In this document: piece by piece, positions 44,224-53,343 of the stretch
Numbering within the stretch: position 1 is the stretch's first letter
Layout: every line of letters starts with the position of its first letter
Origin: Candidatus Bathyarchaeota archaeon
Lineage (GTDB): Archaea; Thermoproteota; Bathyarchaeia; Bathyarchaeales; Bathycorpusculaceae
Length of the DNA stretch: 64,000 nt
Assembly (NCBI GenBank): GCA_003141855.1
Contig: PLNS01000015.1
Location: 78,568-142,567, forward strand
Direction of reading: 5' to 3'
Notes under the pieces: generated by a model
Database searches by the model: none
Told to the model about the DNA's origin: nothing
The model's input: the letters and a program-made list of their open reading frames with translations, nothing else
Made by a program: the position numbers and the translations under genes

Positions 44224-45209
44224 TAAGCGTTTGGGGATTGGCTGATTTCCTGCAGCGCCCGCAACCGCTTGATTATGTTTGGGTGGGTTGAGAAGATTTC
44301 GGCGAACTTGTCGACTGATGTGGGTTGTTTTGCGAGTGTTTCTCTTAGCAGGTCTTGCTTGTTTGTTATGCGGTTTGCGTTGAGTTCTGCTGCGTCTGCG
44401 GTTGCTCGTTCGGGGTCAGCGATGAAGAGGGCTTTGTAGGCGCTGTGGCTTTTCTGTTGGTCTTTTTGTTGTTTAGTTGGATTTTTGCTTTCTTGCACGA
44501 TTGTTACTAGGCCAGTAGAGAGTTTCTGTGCGCCGTTTTCGACGATTGCAGCGCTGTGCCTGTCAGCGTAATATTCACGTAAGCGGCTAAGGTAAAGAGT
44601 AAACAGAGTTAGTACCCACGAGAATGCCATGAAGGCAATGCCGAATACCGCGTTGTTTCCGCCGCTGTTTTTCTTTTCTCCCCCACCGAAGATGCCTGAG
44701 AGCATAAGCGAGTAACCAATGTAATAGAACAATGCAGGCAGGAACGAAACCACCATCATGACTTGTACGTCACGGTGTTTCAGGTGACCAAGCTCATGAC
44801 CAATGACTGCTTCAACTTCTCCATTATCAAGGTGCGTTAAAAGCCCCTGAGTTACGGCTACGCGGCTGCCCGTTAGTGGGGAACCGTATGCGAATGCGTT
44901 GGGCAGCGGGATTTGTGATAGCATGAGTTTTGGTGTTGATATGCCGCTTTTTCGGCTTAAATCGCTAACCATCTGGTGCAACTGAAGGTTTTCGTTCTGG
45001 GGCATTTCTTTAACTTTGTAAATCCAGCCTACAAGGTAAGGCGACAATAGCCATTGGGCAACGTTTAGGATGACCACAAATATCCCTACGGTGTATATAC
45101 TGAGGCCAAATCCAGCCCAAGTTAAAACAACCGCGAAAACAAGGGTGGTTAAACCAAAGATTACGGCTAGGGTTGCAGCCATAGAAAGTCTTAGTTTCCA
45201 AGCGTTCAT
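44220..45209 (-). CDS. htpX: HtpX-family membrane metalloprotease (M48)
   Basis: 329 aa. Two N-terminal hydrophobic helices (LAVIFGLTTLVFAVVLTWAGFGL and IYTVGIFVVILNVAQWLLSPYL), then the zinc-protease motif AVIGHELGHLKHRD (about 135-148), two further helices and a third-ligand region (SRLREYYADRHSAAI). It degrades damaged membrane proteins, with the catalytic site on the cytoplasmic face. Confidence 0.93.
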   Translation of the reverse strand: MNAWKLRLSMAATLAVIFGLTTLVFAVVLTWAGFGLSIYTVGIFVVILNVAQWLLSPYLVGWIYKVKEMPQNENLQLHQMVSDLSRKSGISTPKLMLSQIPLPNAFAYGSPLTGSRVAVTQGLLTHLDNGEVEAVIGHELGHLKHRDVQVMMVVSFLPALFYYIGYSLMLSGIFGGGEKKNSGGNNAVFGIAFMAFSWVLTLFTLYLSRLREYYADRHSAAIVENGAQKLSTGLVTIVQESKNPTKQQKDQQKSHSAYKALFIADPERATADAAELNANRITNKQDLLRETLAKQPTSVDKFAEIFSTHPNIIKRLRALQEISQSPNAY

Positions 45210-45310
45210 GCTTTGTCACTGTCTGATTCTTCAATGTTTCTTTATGGGCGCTTATAACTTTTATGCGCTAACACAGAACATACATCCCTAAAACAACGAC
45301 AGATGAAACC

Positions 45311-46042
45311 TCAATTTGCAGTCGCAACTAAAATAAGCCTCAAAGAAACAGAGCTAAACTCTTGCCCCTCGTAATCGCCATAAACCTGTTTCACAGAAAA
45401 ACCTGCTTTCTCCAACAAACCCTGCAAACGACCGTGCCCATACAAGCGGACCAAATGCTCAAAAACCTCTAATCGACCGCTTGCCTTATCGCGAATGGTC
45501 CACAAATCACAAAGCCAATCGCCCCTTTGGCTTACGGTTCGTTTTTGTTGTAGGAAAAAACTAGGATATTCTTTCCACTTGGAAGAATGGGTTTTTTCTA
45601 CGTGTTTGAGGGTTAATTCTTCTCGGTTAAAAACATCGATAACAAAAACGCCCCGCTGAAATAGTACCCTTCGCACTTCAGCCAAGCTAACCCTATCATC
45701 CGCCTCAGACGGCAAGTACCCAAAACTCGTATCCACACTAACCGCAGCCGCAAACGCTCCAGCCTTGAAGGGCAAATGTCGCATATCACCCAAAACCACC
45801 TCAACCACGCGGGAACGCTGCTTGGCAATCCTGAGAAGCTTCGCGGAAACGTCCAAACCCACCATTCCGTACCCTTGCTGGCTTAGAGGAATCGAGTGCC
45901 TTCCCGTTCCACAAGCAAGATCCAAAACGTATCCATCAGGCTCAAGATGGCGTTTTAGGAATTGGATTTGCCTATCAGTTTGGTTTTTGTCCGCTATCTC
46001 TGCCCAGTAAACGCCCATTTCATCAAAAACGTTCGCCGTCAA
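45311..46042 (-). CDS. Class I SAM-dependent methyltransferase
   Basis: 243 aa. Motif I VLDLACGTGRHSIPL (about 37-51), the acidic end of strand two (MVGLDVSAKLL) and motif II-like VVEVVLGDMRHLPFKAGAFAAAVSVDTSFGYL. The C-terminal domain (RTVSQRGDWLCDLWTIRDKASG) resembles small-molecule methyltransferases. Substrate unknown. TTG start; an internal ATG 8 codons in is possible. Single gene. Confidence 0.85.
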   Translation of the reverse strand: MTANVFDEMGVYWAEIADKNQTDRQIQFLKRHLEPDGYVLDLACGTGRHSIPLSQQGYGMVGLDVSAKLLRIAKQRSRVVEVVLGDMRHLPFKAGAFAAAVSVDTSFGYLPSEADDRVSLAEVRRVLFQRGVFVIDVFNREELTLKHVEKTHSSKWKEYPSFFLQQKRTVSQRGDWLCDLWTIRDKASGRLEVFEHLVRLYGHGRLQGLLEKAGFSVKQVYGDYEGQEFSSVSLRLILVATAN

Positions 46043-46178
46043 GTTCGCCTCGGTTTTTCATATCCTAAAGCAATTAACCATTAAGGGTGGCACAAATTTA
46101 GCGGTTTGGTTTCAAGCGGTTTTTGTTGGTGATGTCACCATTCTCCACAGTTCTCTTCTTTCTTTTAGCAACTATTGA

Positions 46179-46901
46179 TTAAGACAAAATAGATTTTTGT
46201 ACTTCAAGCACAAACCAGTCTTTGTCTGGGCATAATGTTTTGTTCAGGCAATCGTTTTTTCGCATTATAACTCTAATCCCGTAAGGCATATTTAGCAATT
46301 GAACACCCTTAATGCTAATCATTGGAATATTCGACATAGCCATTGATTTAAGCACGATGCAGTTTAATTTTTTACTCGCTTTTCCAAAATAAGTAAAATC
46401 AAACTTGTTAATGTGGCGGTCATGTTTCCAATCCCTATGACGCAATAGTTTCTCTCCTCGTCTATGCACCGTTTCTATAACTACTAAATCCTTGCTTGTT
46501 CTAACCATTTCATTAATCATAGTCATGGGCTGTTTAATATGCTCAATAACTTGCCTACTAACCACTATGTCAAAAACATTCTTTTTGAAAGGTAAATACT
46601 GAGCATCACAAACCACAAAATTCGGAATTTTCTTACAATCCAACAAATAATGATCCTTTATTTCTTTATTTGATCTATGACCTTCAACATCTTCTACAAA
46701 AAGGTCACAGTTAACGTCTCCGACAGGAGCATAACCACAACCAATGTCTAAAACAAACACCCTACCGTTTTGGCTTTTGCGACTTAATCCAAATTTTACT
46801 ATTACCTTGTTTTTAGCTTCAGGCATCTTTATAGCTTTGTCGCTGTCTTCTTCGTAAGCTAAAATTATGGGTTCATTTCTATCTTCTACTTCAAGCTCCA
46901 T
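46179..46901 (-). CDS. Methyltransferase-like protein (Methyltransf_11 type)
   Basis: 240 aa. SAM motif VFVLDIGCGYAPVGDVNCDLFVEDVEGH (about 49-76), a loop YLPFKKNVFDIVVSRQVIEHIKQPMTMINEMVRT (about 105-139) and a divergent C-terminal half with RRGEKLLRHRDWKHDRHINKFDFTYFG. It is clearly AT-richer than the neighbouring genes, which hints at separate acquisition. Substrate unknown. Confidence 0.8.
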   Translation of the reverse strand: MELEVEDRNEPIILAYEEDSDKAIKMPEAKNKVIVKFGLSRKSQNGRVFVLDIGCGYAPVGDVNCDLFVEDVEGHRSNKEIKDHYLLDCKKIPNFVVCDAQYLPFKKNVFDIVVSRQVIEHIKQPMTMINEMVRTSKDLVVIETVHRRGEKLLRHRDWKHDRHINKFDFTYFGKASKKLNCIVLKSMAMSNIPMISIKGVQLLNMPYGIRVIMRKNDCLNKTLCPDKDWFVLEVQKSILS

Positions 46902-47192
46902 TTTGTAAACCTACCCTTCTGTTTTAGGATGTGTATCTTAACTACTGATTTCAACTGATTAGTATTACAGGTTGACGACTTCAGAATCTGAATTGCGAAT
47001 ATGAATTCACAATTTACAATCCATAGCTTGCAGATCAATGATGAATCTTGGCGGGCAAGGCTATTACGCAACCTACAACGTATTGACCTGTCAACAAATC
47101 GGGGCAACTCCTAGCGGAAGTTTGCCTGTTTTGTTTCGAGCCGCTTAAATAGCTACACTGCCTACTTTTCTAATCCACTGGAGACCCATGCG

Positions 47193-47885
47193 TTGACTGA
47201 GAAACAGGAGTGGCAGCACCTCTACATGCTCCTAAAACTCGCGGAGATGGGTGCTTATCGGCGAATTGCCAAAATCTCAACCGAATACTTAGCTAAGAAA
47301 CTTGGGATTTCCCAGCAGACAGCATCCCGCTACCTCATAGAGCTTGAACGCAAAGGCTGGATACAGAGGAACATAACTCCAGACGGCAGCTTAATCAAAA
47401 TCGAAGAGCAAGGCACCAAAGAACTGCAAAAACTGTATTCGGGGCTTAAGGTTTTGATGGAGAAATCTTATCCGCCTTCAGTGACGCTGGAAGGAACCGT
47501 TTTTACGGGCTTAGGTGAAGGCGCCTACTACATTGGAAAAGAGCATTATCGAAAGCAGATTGTTGAAAAGTTAGGTTTTGAACCTTACCCAGGCACACTC
47601 AACCTGAAGCTGTCATCGGATTATGATATTAAGACTCGCATGGAACTAGATGCGTACCCAGCGATTGAAGTTAAAGGCTTCAAGAATGAGGACCGCACGT
47701 TTGGACTTGTGAAATGTTACCCTGCTGTTATTGGCGGCGAGGTTAAGGGTGCGTTGATGACGGCGTTGCGCAGCCATTACGATGCTTCTGTTCTGGAGAT
47801 AATTGCGCCCGTTTGCTTAAGAAAAGCGCTCTGTCTTAAAGACGGCAATAAAGTGAAAGTTGAAGTCTCCACGCAACCCAGCTAA
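47193..47885 (+). CDS. ribK: CTP-dependent riboflavin kinase with N-terminal HTH (RibK/RbkR type)
   Basis: 230 aa. N-terminal winged helix (about 8-90: ISTEYLAKKLGISQQTASRYLIELERKGWIQRN) fused to an archaeal riboflavin kinase domain (about 95-230: EGTVFTGLGEGAYYIGKEHYRKQIVEKLGFEPYPGTLNLKL). The kinase makes FMN using CTP. Proteins of this architecture also act as repressors of riboflavin genes in archaea. The next enzyme, FAD synthetase, is encoded nearby on the other strand. Confidence 0.93.
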   Translation: MTEKQEWQHLYMLLKLAEMGAYRRIAKISTEYLAKKLGISQQTASRYLIELERKGWIQRNITPDGSLIKIEEQGTKELQKLYSGLKVLMEKSYPPSVTLEGTVFTGLGEGAYYIGKEHYRKQIVEKLGFEPYPGTLNLKLSSDYDIKTRMELDAYPAIEVKGFKNEDRTFGLVKCYPAVIGGEVKGALMTALRSHYDASVLEIIAPVCLRKALCLKDGNKVKVEVSTQPS

Positions 47886-48487
47886 AACGGCATAGCAGCA
47901 GAATACGAGTGCCTCACAGGTTCCTCGCTTGGTTTGCGTCTTGTAGCGATTAAGTAGCCAAGGAGCAACCCGAAAACTAATCCGCCTAAGTGCGCTACGA
48001 TGTTGACGCCTTCCCCTGTGTTGATGAAGAATAGGAAGAATGCGTAAACTAACGCTCCTAGAATTGATTGCCGCACAGAACGCCTGCCATAGATTACGCA
48101 TGCACCGAACAACGCGAAAATGGCGCCTGATGCTCCAACCGAAATAAAGAGTGGACCGAATACTAAAGAAAGGACGTTGCCGAATAAGCCGCCGACGAGG
48201 TAGATTGCGAGGAACTCTGGGAGCGAAAACATTTCTTCCCCCCGCAAACCGAAGATGAGTAGGAACAGCATGTTGCCGACAAGGTGAACTATCGAGGCGT
48301 GAATGAACATAGATGTGAACAGTTGCCAGTACGCGCCTTGGAAAACAAACAGGTTTACCTGTCCCCACTGGTAGACGACGTTATCTCCTGTTGTAAAGGC
48401 GTTTCCGCCGACGATTGCACCGATAATGTAGATGGCCACGTTTATGGCAATTAAGATGTAGGTGGGTTTATACTTCTCGCAGTTCAT
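47882..48487 (-). CDS. Rhomboid-family intramembrane serine protease
   Basis: 201 aa with about six membrane helices. The catalytic Ser lies in VGASGAIFALFGA (GASG motif) and the catalytic His in AHLGGLVFGLLLGYL, two helices later. Cleaves transmembrane substrates, which are unknown here. It overlaps the end of ribK by 4 nt and lies 14 nt after ribL, so it may belong to the dphB operon. Confidence 0.93.
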   Translation of the reverse strand: MNCEKYKPTYILIAINVAIYIIGAIVGGNAFTTGDNVVYQWGQVNLFVFQGAYWQLFTSMFIHASIVHLVGNMLFLLIFGLRGEEMFSLPEFLAIYLVGGLFGNVLSLVFGPLFISVGASGAIFALFGACVIYGRRSVRQSILGALVYAFFLFFINTGEGVNIVAHLGGLVFGLLLGYLIATRRKPSEEPVRHSYSAAMPF

Positions 48488-48501
48488 AAGCGTGCAACCA
48501 G

Positions 48502-48960
48502 TTATTTGGCGAGTTTGTCGATTATTTTCTGTTTAATCTTTGATGAACTATCTAAAGCATTCTCCCCAAACCTGCCAATCCTGACAACCTCAACGGGCAG
48601 TTTATGCTTAGCCACGTAGGTTTTTACTTCATTTTCCATTTCTGCTTGGTCGTAGCCTAACGCGATTATGTCTGGCTTGATTTTTTCAATAACCTCGCCA
48701 ATATCAAGACCTTCATAGCCGAGGACTGCTTCATCAACCACCCTCAACGACTCCACCAATGCACACCGCTGGTCCTCAGACATTATGGGTTTTCTGCCCT
48801 TCATTTTTTCTATCGTGCTGTCTCTGGCGATGATAACTACGAGTTTAGCGTGCTCTCCGCCTGCTCTCTTTGCTTCCTCCAAAAACCTGACATGCCCCAA
48901 ATGAAGCAGGTCAAAAACGCCCGATGCTAAGACAACTTTTTCTCTTGGTTTGTTGGCCAT
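48502..48960 (-). CDS. ribL: Archaeal FAD synthetase (RibL)
   Basis: 152 aa cytidylyltransferase-like nucleotidyl transferase. The HxGH motif is in FDLLHLGHVRFLEEAKRAG (about residue 22), and the second conserved stretch is KPIMSEDQRCALVESLRVVDEAVLG. It adds AMP to FMN, making FAD, and works after RibK, encoded convergently. Its start lies inside the DUF357 gene (34-nt overlap), so the two are co-translated. Confidence 0.92.
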   Translation of the reverse strand: MANKPREKVVLASGVFDLLHLGHVRFLEEAKRAGGEHAKLVVIIARDSTIEKMKGRKPIMSEDQRCALVESLRVVDEAVLGYEGLDIGEVIEKIKPDIIALGYDQAEMENEVKTYVAKHKLPVEVVRIGRFGENALDSSSKIKQKIIDKLAK

Positions 48961-49211
48961 TCGAACTTCACCGCGCCCAATAATCTCAACGCGTCAAGTA
49001 GCCCTTCACAGTAAGCTACCGAGGTTAAGCTGGTTTCAAGCTTGTCTTGAGCCTTATAATACTTTGCATCCTCCAAGTAATCAACTGCCCAACGCAAAAC
49101 ATCCGCAACAGACTCCTCTGTCAGAGTGATGGGAGTTTCTGTTCGCTTGAGTTCACTGAGGACCCTTTCAGCCATAGAAATATACTTCGCCGTTAAAGCT
49201 TCTACGCTCAT
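48927..49211 (-). CDS. DUF357 protein
   Basis: 94 aa, wholly helical (ALTAKYISMAERVLSELKRTE, ADVLRWAVDYLEDAKYYKAQDKLETSLTSVAYCEGLLDALRLLGAVKFEW). The pattern SVAYCEGLLDALRLLG is the DUF357 signature. This archaeal family often sits next to FAD synthetase or diphthine synthase, as here. Its biochemical role is not known; a binding partner of RibL or DphB is plausible. ATG overlaps the dphB stop and GGAGG precedes it. Confidence 0.88.
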   Translation of the reverse strand: MSVEALTAKYISMAERVLSELKRTETPITLTEESVADVLRWAVDYLEDAKYYKAQDKLETSLTSVAYCEGLLDALRLLGAVKFEWPTNQEKKLS

Positions 49212-50005
49212 TTGGCAAGCCTCCTAAACCCAACAGGCGCACCCGCAAAAGCAATCAACGAATCAACCTCCATAAAATGCAAATCCCCCGGAAAAATCAG
49301 GCTGTATGGTGGTTCGCCGAAATCGTAATTTGCCAAGTCTTTGATGAAGTCGGCTTTTAGGGTTGGGTTGTTGCCTCCTGCTCTGGCTATTCCAACCGCA
49401 ACCGTATCTGGAGTAATTACGTCCAATTTCTTTTTTTCTTCAACCTCCATCAGCATTTTGATGGCTTGGTTGATGCTGAGGAAGAGGTTTTCGTTAGCTT
49501 TCAAATCTAACAGGCAAAGCGTATGCAAGCCGACTTTCTTGTTTTGGGCGATGACGTTGTAGGGTGTTTCCGAAAAATTCTCGGGGAAAGGTACGGTGAC
49601 GGTTTTTCCGAACTTGTAATTGTGCAAGCCTGATAAGCTGATGATTGCGGACATGATGGATGTGCCGTGGATTATGCGTGTTTTTATTCCCTGTTTTTCG
49701 GCGTCAATCCGCAGGGTGACGTGGGTTGTTGCGATGAAGGGGTCGCCTGGAACCAGAAACACGGTTTTGCCTTTTTTGGCGGCTTGCAGGATGATTGTTC
49801 CGTTTTCTTCTTCAAGCTCACGTCTAGAAACCATGTGAACTTTTTTGTCGCATAAAGCCTCGAACCGCGGTAACGAGAAGTCTGGCATGAGGCTTGTGTA
49901 GAGTTCCATAAAAACGGTGTCTGCCGTTTTGGTTTCCTCTAACCCTTTGACGGTGATGCCTTTCTCGTCGTTTAATCCTAAGCCTATGAAGACAAGTTCA
50001 TTCAA
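49208..50005 (-). CDS. dphB: Diphthine synthase
   Basis: 265 aa, tetrapyrrole-methylase fold. The N terminus ELVFIGLGLNDEKGITVKGLEETKTAD is characteristic, as are FLVPGDPFIATTHVTLRIDAEKQGIKTRIIHGTSIMSAI and FGKTVTVPFPENF. It methylates the modified histidine of elongation factor 2 during diphthamide synthesis. TTG start. It heads an overlapping operon with DUF357, ribL and rhomboid genes. Confidence 0.95.
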   Translation of the reverse strand: MNELVFIGLGLNDEKGITVKGLEETKTADTVFMELYTSLMPDFSLPRFEALCDKKVHMVSRRELEEENGTIILQAAKKGKTVFLVPGDPFIATTHVTLRIDAEKQGIKTRIIHGTSIMSAIISLSGLHNYKFGKTVTVPFPENFSETPYNVIAQNKKVGLHTLCLLDLKANENLFLSINQAIKMLMEVEEKKKLDVITPDTVAVGIARAGGNNPTLKADFIKDLANYDFGEPPYSLIFPGDLHFMEVDSLIAFAGAPVGFRRLAK

Positions 50006-50047
50006 CTGTGAGCCCTTGTAGAGTAATTGGGCGCTTAAAACTTAAAG

Positions 50048-50239
50048 TTATTTTTCTTTAATATCACCGTTTTCAACTAGAAGGTTGTAGTAATACCTGC
50101 ATGTTCCCGGGGAAAGTCCGTGGCGTTCGCAAAAGATGGCGAGAACTTTCTCGACTGGCTGGTCTGGGCTTTTTTCTTTTACCATTTCTCTTAGTTCTTG
50201 AATTTTGTGTTTGTCTAATTTGTCGCTCATCTGCATCAT
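50048..50239 (-). CDS. Small helical protein
   Basis: 63 aa, mostly helical (DKHKIQELREMVKEKSPDQPVEKVLAIFCERHG) with a C-terminal LSPGTCRYYYNLLVENGDIK that looks like the recognition helix of a small HTH protein. Three Met codons (50239, 50236, 50230) are possible starts. It is 43 nt upstream of dphB in the same direction and may share its transcript. Function unknown. Confidence 0.55.
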   Translation of the reverse strand: MMQMSDKLDKHKIQELREMVKEKSPDQPVEKVLAIFCERHGLSPGTCRYYYNLLVENGDIKEK

Positions 50240-50394
50240 CCGTGCTAACTTTCACCTAATACCATTGTTTTGCCTTCTCAAAAACCCTTTTACTGACAAG
50301 TTGTTTTGGATGGAACATCCAACCAAACATTTATATGATTTACGTTAAAAAGAAACCATAGAATTTAGCGGCATAGCAAAGGAACAGAAACACA

Positions 50395-51528
50395 ATGAAG
50401 CCCATTGAGAGCCTAGTTAGGGATAATGTTAAAAATCTTAAACCGTGCGTTCACGGCGCGGAGGTTTTAGGTGCCGCAGAGGAGAGCGGGTTTAAAGCTG
50501 AGGCGATTTTGGATTTTAGTTCAAGCGTGAATCCGCTGGGGCCGTCAAAAAAAGCGCTTGATGCCGCCAAAAAAGCCTTCGGCCAGATTGCGGCTTATCC
50601 GGACTCAAACTCCAGCGAGCTAAGGCAGGTTATTGCCAGTCACTTTGGCGGAATCACTAAGGGCAATGTTGTTGTCGGTAACGGCTCCACTGAACTCATG
50701 TATTTGTTCGCTGAGGTTTTCATGAAAAAAGGCGACAAAGCACTTATGCCAGCGCCAACGTTCGGCGAATACGAGAGTGCGGTTCGCAAAACTGGGGAAA
50801 CACCGAAATTCGCCAAATTAAGTAAAAACTTTACGATTAAATCAGAAGCGTTCAAGCGCGAGATGGCGGGTGCAAAACTTGTTTTCCTATGCAATCCCAA
50901 CAACCCAACCAGCATGCTTATTCCCCAAGAAACCCTAACGGGCATAATCGAGAACGCTTTGGAACAGGATACCCTTGTTTTTCTCGACGAGGACTTTTTG
51001 GAGTTTGTGGAAAACGAAAAAACCCTCACATTGATCGGCAACATCAACAAGTATCCTAACCTGTTCATTTTGCGGTCGTTCACGAAGATTTTTGGGTTGA
51101 CGGGTTTGCGGGTTGGTTACGGAATTGCCAATCAAGAAATCATCAATGTGCTCTTGTGCGCGAAGATTCCTTGGAATGTTAATTGTTTGGCGCAGGCTGC
51201 TGCTGTTGCGGCGTTGAAGGATGAAGCTCATCTTCTGGTGACGCGTGAGCTTATCAAAAAAGAGAAAGCTTGGTTACAAGTTGAGTTAGGGAAAATAAGG
51301 TCATTCAAGTTTTCTCCGCCGGACGCTAACTTTTTCTTCATCGACATTCGCAAGTCAGGCTTAACCGCTGCTGACCTGAAGAATAAAATGTTGCAGCAGG
51401 GTATTCTGATTCGCGATTGCACCTCGTTTAAGGGACTAGACGAGTTTTACGTTCGGGTTGCAGTTAAGACTCGTGAGGAGAATGAGCGGTTGATTGACGC
51501 TCTCAAGCGGACAGTAAAGGCAGTTTGA
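50395..51528 (+). CDS. cobD: Threonine-phosphate decarboxylase-like PLP enzyme (CobD/HisC family)
   Basis: 377 aa fold-type I PLP enzyme: substrate-side motif LDFSSSVNPLGPSKKAL, cofactor residues GNGSTELMYLFAEVF, CNPNNPTS and DEDFLEF, and the Schiff-base Lys in RSFTKIFGLTGLRVGYG. VHGAEVLG near the start is typical of CobD, which makes aminopropanol phosphate for cobamides. HisC is the closest alternative, but the downstream cbiB gene (10 nt) supports cobamide synthesis. Confidence 0.87.
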   Translation: MKPIESLVRDNVKNLKPCVHGAEVLGAAEESGFKAEAILDFSSSVNPLGPSKKALDAAKKAFGQIAAYPDSNSSELRQVIASHFGGITKGNVVVGNGSTELMYLFAEVFMKKGDKALMPAPTFGEYESAVRKTGETPKFAKLSKNFTIKSEAFKREMAGAKLVFLCNPNNPTSMLIPQETLTGIIENALEQDTLVFLDEDFLEFVENEKTLTLIGNINKYPNLFILRSFTKIFGLTGLRVGYGIANQEIINVLLCAKIPWNVNCLAQAAAVAALKDEAHLLVTRELIKKEKAWLQVELGKIRSFKFSPPDANFFFIDIRKSGLTAADLKNKMLQQGILIRDCTSFKGLDEFYVRVAVKTREENERLIDALKRTVKAV

Positions 51529-51538
51529 GTCGTGACCT

Positions 51539-52540
51539 ATGTTTACGCTTGACGTTTCTTGGCTTATCGATTCTGTTTTCATTTTTGCGTTAGCTTTCCT
51601 CATTGACTTAGTCTTGGGCGAGTATCCTGACAGGATTCACCCAACAATCGGCATAGGCAAAATAATATTGTACCTCAAGCGCAAAGCGAAGAATGTGAAT
51701 CCGCGGGTTGAGAAAGCAAACGGCGTCTTAATGGCGTTAACCATAATGCTGGTTGTTTCGTTTCCAGTGTTCCTGTTGCTTTTCTGGCTCCGCTTATCCT
51801 TCGGGTCTATACCATACATCATTGCGGGCGCTGTCTTGTTTAAGGCTACTTTTGCAGTGAAAGGCATGGGACAATACACCAACCCCATCGCTAAAGCCCT
51901 AAAGCAGAACGATTTGGCTGAGGCACGGAAATGGCTACCCTACATCGTCAGGCGCGACCCAAACAGCCTCAATGAGCGCCAGATTATTTCTGCAGCCGTC
52001 GAATCCATCGCGGAAAGCACCACCGACGGGATAACTGCCCCGTTCTTTTTCTTTGCGTTGTTTGGTGTTCCGGGCGCTTTTGCGTACCGCGTGGTTAACA
52101 CGTTGGATTCTATGGTTGGCTACAAGAACGTGGAAAACAGGAACATCGGCTGGTTCTCGGCCAACCTTGACACTGTAGCCAACTACATTCCAGCACGGTT
52201 GACAGCTTACTTGATGGTTGCCGCATCCTTTCTTTTAGGCGAGGATTGGCGCGAGTCATGGCGCATCCTCCAGCGCGACAAGCATAAAACGGCAAGCCCA
52301 AACGCTGGCTACACCATCTCAGCTATGGCGGGAGCATTAAACATCCAACTCGAAAAACAAGGCTACTACACCTTGGGCGATGACCATGGAATTTCGCCTG
52401 AACACATTTCGAAGGCTTTGCGGGTGATGACGTTGACGGCTGTGCTGTTTGGGTTGGTCGTGGTTGTGCCCGTTTTGGCGTTGCGAATTATGTTGTGGGA
52501 CTCTAGTGCTCTTGCAGTCTATACCCCCCTGTATTTATAG
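51539..52540 (+). CDS. cbiB: Adenosylcobinamide-phosphate synthase (CbiB)
   Basis: 333 aa membrane enzyme joining aminopropanol phosphate (from CobD) to cobyric acid. Family segments: FLIDLVLGEYPDRIHPTIGIGK near the N terminus, AESTTDGITAPFFFFALFGVPGAFAYRVVNTLDSMVGYKN and SPNAGYTISAMAGALNIQLEK. The last residues after IMLW (DSSALAVYTPLYL) and the stop are encoded by the left end of the adjacent IS-like element, so the natural C terminus seems to have been replaced. The enzyme is probably still functional, as the conserved core is complete. Confidence 0.92.
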   Translation: MFTLDVSWLIDSVFIFALAFLIDLVLGEYPDRIHPTIGIGKIILYLKRKAKNVNPRVEKANGVLMALTIMLVVSFPVFLLLFWLRLSFGSIPYIIAGAVLFKATFAVKGMGQYTNPIAKALKQNDLAEARKWLPYIVRRDPNSLNERQIISAAVESIAESTTDGITAPFFFFALFGVPGAFAYRVVNTLDSMVGYKNVENRNIGWFSANLDTVANYIPARLTAYLMVAASFLLGEDWRESWRILQRDKHKTASPNAGYTISAMAGALNIQLEKQGYYTLGDDHGISPEHISKALRVMTLTAVLFGLVVVVPVLALRIMLWDSSALAVYTPLYL

Positions 52541-52541
52541 T
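52502..52541 (+). repeat. Left terminal inverted repeat (motif A)
   Basis: TCTAGTGCTCTT, a short variable stretch, then GTCTATACCCCCC and TATTTATAG. It matches the reverse complement of 53465-53504. It encodes the last residues of CbiB. Confidence 0.75.
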
Positions 52542-52851
52542 TTCAACGAATGCAGACCACTTAATGTTTAGATGAGGCGCATTCATTGTAGAGAAGCAAT
52601 TTGTTGGCAGCATTTGTGAGGAAATTTTTGTGTTCTCTCATCATTAGCTTTTGGCGCTGGTTTGTTTGCTTCAAAATTAATTTGAATTCTGCCTCTCTCT
52701 GTGTGACCTCCCCCTCCCTTATATCAGTAGATCAAAAAATTCGCAATTTTTCAAGCTCTCAGCTTTTCTTCATCATTGCTTTTTCCTTTGCCACCTTCAA
52801 TCCACAGACTTCAAAGTCTTCTCATCATCACATATACCCAAACAAGTCATC

Positions 52852-53343
52852 TCAACCCACCTTCACGTGCCCAAGTATACATTTATCCAGCATTGGAGCT
52901 ACTGCTAAGGTTACTCTTTCTCCGTTGACAAGGACGCTTGCAGTGGCGAACCTGTAGGCAAGGTTGGAACCGTTCTTGCGCACGGCGCCTACTACTCCTT
53001 GCGAAGAGGGGTTGCCATAGTACATTATGTCATGCCAATCTATTGCCAAAGTGAGCGGTTTGGATAGGGCGTCTCTTTTCTTCATTTTCTGTATGATTTC
53101 ATGGTTGATTATGGCGAAGCGTTGTGGGTTTTGGGGTTTTAGGTGGTTTCTGACTGTTTGGCCGCAGATGCGTAAGCTTTGGGCGCATCCTTCAACGTAG
53201 CTGTTGTCTAGTGAGGCTAAAAGTAGAACTCGGATGGTGTCGTCGCTTTTTCTGGTGTCTTTGAATTCAAAAAAACTGCTGATTGATTCTTTAAAATATA
53301 AGTAAGCCTTTGCCCTATCAAATCGTTTAGGGATGTGCTGTAG
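52852..53343 (-). pseudogene. Transposase remnant (DDE type, IS4/ISH3-like)
   Basis: An open frame of about 163 codons with no usable start in its first half (first ATG at 53085). It encodes a helical N-terminal part (RVLLLASLDNSYVEGCAQSLRICGQTVRNHL) and the first catalytic block LTLAIDWHDIMYYGNPSSQGVVGAVRKNGSNLAYRFATASVLVNGERVTLAVAPM. After APM the frame ends within 13 codons, so the second half with the remaining D and E residues is missing. The element therefore cannot make its own transposase. Confidence 0.8.

Noticed and set aside
46886-47107. 73-codon frame upstream of the 46.2-kb methyltransferase
   Set aside because: It overlaps the methyltransferase start, has no family resemblance and covers AT-rich non-coding DNA.
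53086-53343. Alternative start of an intact transposase
   Set aside because: There is a TAG at the 5' edge of the frame, no ATG/GTG/TTG before 53085, and the second half of the protein is missing.
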